From NCBI GenBank assembly GCA_044341025.1, contig JBIISM010000008.1, positions 44,374-108,373 of the forward strand: DNA of 64,000 nucleotides. Reading direction: 5' to 3'. Numbering within the stretch: the first letter of the stretch is position 1; every line of letters starts with the position of its first letter. The stretch is from JABMMZ01 sp044341025 (lineage in GTDB: Bacteria > Bacteroidota > Bacteroidia > NS11-12g > UBA955). The translations under genes and the position numbers were made by a program. Under the pieces are notes generated by a model. The model worked only from the letters and a program-made list of their open reading frames with translations. It ran no database searches and had not been told where the DNA came from. Positions 61,836-64,000 of this stretch are shown piece after piece.

Positions 61836-62722
61836 GAATCTACATAACTGGTTCATCAGGTTTTATTGGTTCTTCAGTCCTTAATTATTTTGGGAGTGAG
61901 AAAATTATAAAATCAAAAAGAGGGAGCAATTTCAATTTTGATGCAGCATCAATTATTATCCACCTCGCCGGCAAAGCCCACGACCTTAAAAACACCTCAA
62001 AACCAGACGAATACTACCAAGTTAACACTGAATTAAGCAAAAAAGTATTTGATGCTTTTTTAGATTCAGATGCCAAAGTATTTATCACATTAAGTTCGGT
62101 AAAAGCCGTTGCAGATGAGGTGGATGGAGAGTTAACAGAAGAACATATCCCAAATCCAATTACCCATTACGGAAAAAGTAAATTACTTGCCGAGCAATAT
62201 ATTTTATCAAAAGAAATTCCTGAAGGTAAACGGGTTTTCATTTTGCGCCCATGTATGATTCATGGTCCTGGAAATAAAGGCAATTTAAATCTTCTTTATC
62301 AATTAGTCTCAAAAGGAATTCCTTGGCCCCTTGGTGCTTTTGAGAACAAGCGTTCTTTTTGTAGTATCGATAATTTGATGTTCATTTTCAAAGAATTAAT
62401 TGAAAGAGAAGATATCCCTTCTGGGGTGTATAATGTGGCAGATGATGAAGCCCTTTCTACCAATGAGGTGGTTTCAATTTTAGCACAATCGCAAGATAGA
62501 AAACCAAAGATTTGGAAGGTTTCTGAAGGCTTGATTCAATCTCTTGCTAAGCTAGGAGATGTACTTCGATTGCCGCTTACAAGCGAAAGACTACAAAAGT
62601 TAACTGAATCTTATGTGGTGAGCAACCAAAAGATAAAATCTGCAATTGGTAAAGATTTTCCAGTCTCTGCAAAAGACGGCTTATTAAAAACATTTAATGC
62701 CTTTCATGCCAATGCCAACTAG
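61832..62722 (+). CDS. NAD-dependent nucleotide-sugar epimerase/dehydratase
   Basis: 296 residues, extended SDR. NAD motif ITGSSGFIGSSVL (about 5-17), HLAGKAHDLKN, catalytic Ser/Tyr/Lys in LSSVKAV and YGKSKLLAEQ. It resembles the WbpV/Fnl-type epimerase-reductases that act with the initiating transferase PglC/WbpL. Probably a 4-epimerase or 4-reductase making the first sugar-phosphate donor. Overlaps both the glycosyltransferase (4 bp) and the transferase gene (26 bp). Exact substrate unknown. Confidence 0.85.
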   Translation: MRIYITGSSGFIGSSVLNYFGSEKIIKSKRGSNFNFDAASIIIHLAGKAHDLKNTSKPDEYYQVNTELSKKVFDAFLDSDAKVFITLSSVKAVADEVDGELTEEHIPNPITHYGKSKLLAEQYILSKEIPEGKRVFILRPCMIHGPGNKGNLNLLYQLVSKGIPWPLGAFENKRSFCSIDNLMFIFKELIEREDIPSGVYNVADDEALSTNEVVSILAQSQDRKPKIWKVSEGLIQSLAKLGDVLRLPLTSERLQKLTESYVVSNQKIKSAIGKDFPVSAKDGLLKTFNAFHANAN

Positions 62723-63263
62723 ACTCCTCGCCCTAATTCTTTTATTACTTCTGTCGCCATTGTTTTTACTCGTGGCTATTTTTATTTTTATAGAAGATGG
62801 CATACCCGTATTTTTCAAGCAAAAAAGAGTTGGTGTAAATTATACCTTCTTTTACATCTATAAGTTTAGAAGCATGAAGAAGCATACGCCGAATGTAGCA
62901 ACCCATCTTTTAGCCAATCCAGAGCAATACCTTCTTACCATAGGTAAAATTTTAAGAAAGTTGAGTTTCGATGAACTGCCTAATCTACTAAACATCATAA
63001 AAGGAGACATGGTATTTGTAGGCCCTCGACCTGCCCTTTACAACCAAGCCGACTTAATGGCCCTGCGTATAGCTGCAGGCGTTGATAAATTGAAGCCAGG
63101 CATTACAGGTTGGGCTCAAATTAATGGTAGGGATGAACTATCCATTGAAAAAAAAGTTGAGCTTGAACAAGAATATTTGTTTAACAGATCCACACTCTTG
63201 GATATTGAAATTATAATTAAGACATTTACCAATGTATTGTTCAGCAAAGACGTAAGCCATTAA
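62697..63263 (+). CDS. Undecaprenyl-phosphate sugar-1-phosphate transferase (PglC/WcaJ type)
   Basis: 188 residues, small monotopic phosphoglycosyltransferase. One N-terminal membrane helix (LLALILLLLLSPLFLLVAIFIF), then FFKQKRVGVNYTFFYIYKFRSMK, SFDELPNLLNIIKGDMVFVGPRPA with the Asp-Glu catalytic pair, and KPGITGWAQINGRDELS. Transfers the first sugar phosphate to undecaprenyl phosphate to begin the repeat unit. Last gene of the locus; its start is inside the epimerase gene (26 bp), and two more Met codons follow closely (62706, 62712), so the exact start is unsure. Confidence 0.92.
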   Translation: MPFMPMPTRLLALILLLLLSPLFLLVAIFIFIEDGIPVFFKQKRVGVNYTFFYIYKFRSMKKHTPNVATHLLANPEQYLLTIGKILRKLSFDELPNLLNIIKGDMVFVGPRPALYNQADLMALRIAAGVDKLKPGITGWAQINGRDELSIEKKVELEQEYLFNRSTLLDIEIIIKTFTNVLFSKDVSH

Positions 63264-63545
63264 GTGGGCCCACTGCACCGCAAGCTTCATTTTTTTATTA
63301 AATCAAAATACGGATAATTCAGTTCTTCAAAAACCCTAGCTTACCTCAAACCCACCTCCCTCCGCCTTCTCGGTAAAGAATCTACCAACCCCGCCACCCA
63401 GCCTTCCCGCCAGCAATTGCTTAGTATTTACTAGGCTTTTTTTGTTTTTAGACAATGCCAATTTAAAATTTATTGGGTGCCGTAGGCTTGCCCATAAGTA
63501 GGAGCCGATATGGGCGGAGCGGGGGTAGAATTCAATAGAATTGAT

Positions 63546-64000
63546 TTACTGAATTTTGATCGCGTTGAACTTTTTAAGCATTATACTCCAATATTGCTCT
63601 TTCGTGTTTTTGCTTAAAAAAGATGCATCAATCAAACTTTTCGCTTGCAATTGATTTTTTGAAAATCGATCAAATACCCCTTGAATTTGTTTACTGTTTA
63701 AGCCAAGGTTGGTGCCAAATCGTTCAAATAAGTGCCTAGTGAATTTTCTTTTTCGACCTTCCAAATTCAGTGCCAGTTCTTCTTTGTCTGAAGGATTCGC
63801 CAAATTCACATTGAGTAAATCATAGGCGGGAGATAGTGACCATTTGCCTTCCTTTTCAATCATTGAAAAGTTCTTCAAGTGCATGTCGTTATTACCAGTC
63901 AAAAAGCAGAAAACAGTCAGTTCGAAGAACTTTAACTGATCCATAAGGGTATCTGCGGAATACTGCTTCAGCGCCTTACCTACACGCTCCATAGTGCTCT
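63546..64000 (-). CDS. hipA: HipA-like kinase, C-terminal part
   Basis: The frame is open past the window end, reading S-T before the Met at 63992, so the true start is outside. Seen: FFELTVFCFLTGNNDMHLKNFSMI, with the catalytic Asp in N-N-D-x-H-x-K-N-F-S, and LSPAYDLLNV, with the metal-binding Asp. These are the HipA_C kinase motifs. HipA-type kinases phosphorylate glutamyl-tRNA synthetase or other targets and are usually paired with HipB. No hipB is visible because the 5' side lies beyond the window. It converges on the polysaccharide locus across about 280 bp. Confidence 0.85.
   Translation of the reverse strand, partial: STMERVGKALKQYSADTLMDQLKFFELTVFCFLTGNNDMHLKNFSMIEKEGKWSLSPAYDLLNVNLANPSDKEELALNLEGRKRKFTRHLFERFGTNLGLNSKQIQGVFDRFSKNQLQAKSLIDASFLSKNTKEQYWSIMLKKFNAIKIQ

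Noticed and set aside
63263..63274. AGTGGGCCCACT palindrome after the last locus gene as a terminator
   Set aside because: A perfect palindrome without a loop and without a T-run; it cannot form a normal terminator hairpin.
63546..64000. A complete HipBA toxin-antitoxin system
   Set aside because: Only the C-terminal part of the kinase is in the window, and no HipB can be seen.

Overview
The window is from a member of the Bacteroidota. The evidence is a very large secreted PKD-repeat protein ending in a type 9 secretion (type B, gliding-associated) sorting domain, an UpxY/NusG-like antiterminator inside a capsule/exopolysaccharide locus, candidate Bacteroidota-type -7 elements (TAnnTTTG), weak or absent Shine-Dalgarno sequences, many TTG starts and AT-rich DNA. 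No rRNA, tRNA, CRISPR array or transposase is visible.

Region 1 (1-20.5 kb) is accessory DNA. It opens with the end of a subtilisin-like protease, a J-like/GYF_2/DUF805 membrane protein, a DUF481-like outer-membrane protein, and an overlapping pair of unrecognised genes (one with CorA-like topology, one with a TAFPG motif). A four-gene minus-strand operon follows (12754 to 4437). It encodes a protein with two HEPN-like domains and a NACHT-type NTPase, then three paralogous proteins that share one N-terminal module and differ in their TPR arrays. The NTPase stops where a winged-helix domain would be expected. The first TPR protein starts in the same frame just after an amber codon, with a segment that looks like that missing domain. 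I read this as a split STAND (HEPN-NACHT-TPR) conflict or defence system with three alternative sensor modules, and it is the best candidate for an undescribed system here. Next to it is a second apparent NTP-dependent module: a MoxR AAA+ ATPase, a 1440-residue leucine-rich-repeat protein and an HEVLH-VWA protein, with the last two genes convergent and overlapping.

Region 2 (20.8-30.9 kb) holds the 2817-residue PKD-repeat adhesin-like protein and two small LuxR/GerE-type regulators. The second regulator lies just upstream of the polysaccharide locus.

Region 3 (31.1-63.3 kb) is a surface polysaccharide locus. Its conserved head is a CapD/WbpM-type dehydratase, Wza-like lipoprotein, Wzc-like BY-kinase and UpxY-like antiterminator. 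A wecC fragment marks the boundary with a visibly more AT-rich serotype cassette: pseudaminic acid genes (pseB, pseC, pseF, methylase, pseH-like GNAT, formyltransferase, pseI; no pseG seen), glycosyltransferases, an FkbM methyltransferase bounded by a duplicated glycosyltransferase tail, an apparently frameshifted O-acyltransferase, Wzx, Wzy, a CelD/GNAT_6 protein, a NodB deacetylase, an AsnB-type amidotransferase, a bidomain oxidoreductase, a heparinase-like protein, and finally an epimerase and an initiating sugar-phosphate transferase. Together these could make, modify, flip, polymerise and export a pseudaminic-acid-containing glycan. The window ends inside a HipA-like kinase gene on the minus strand.
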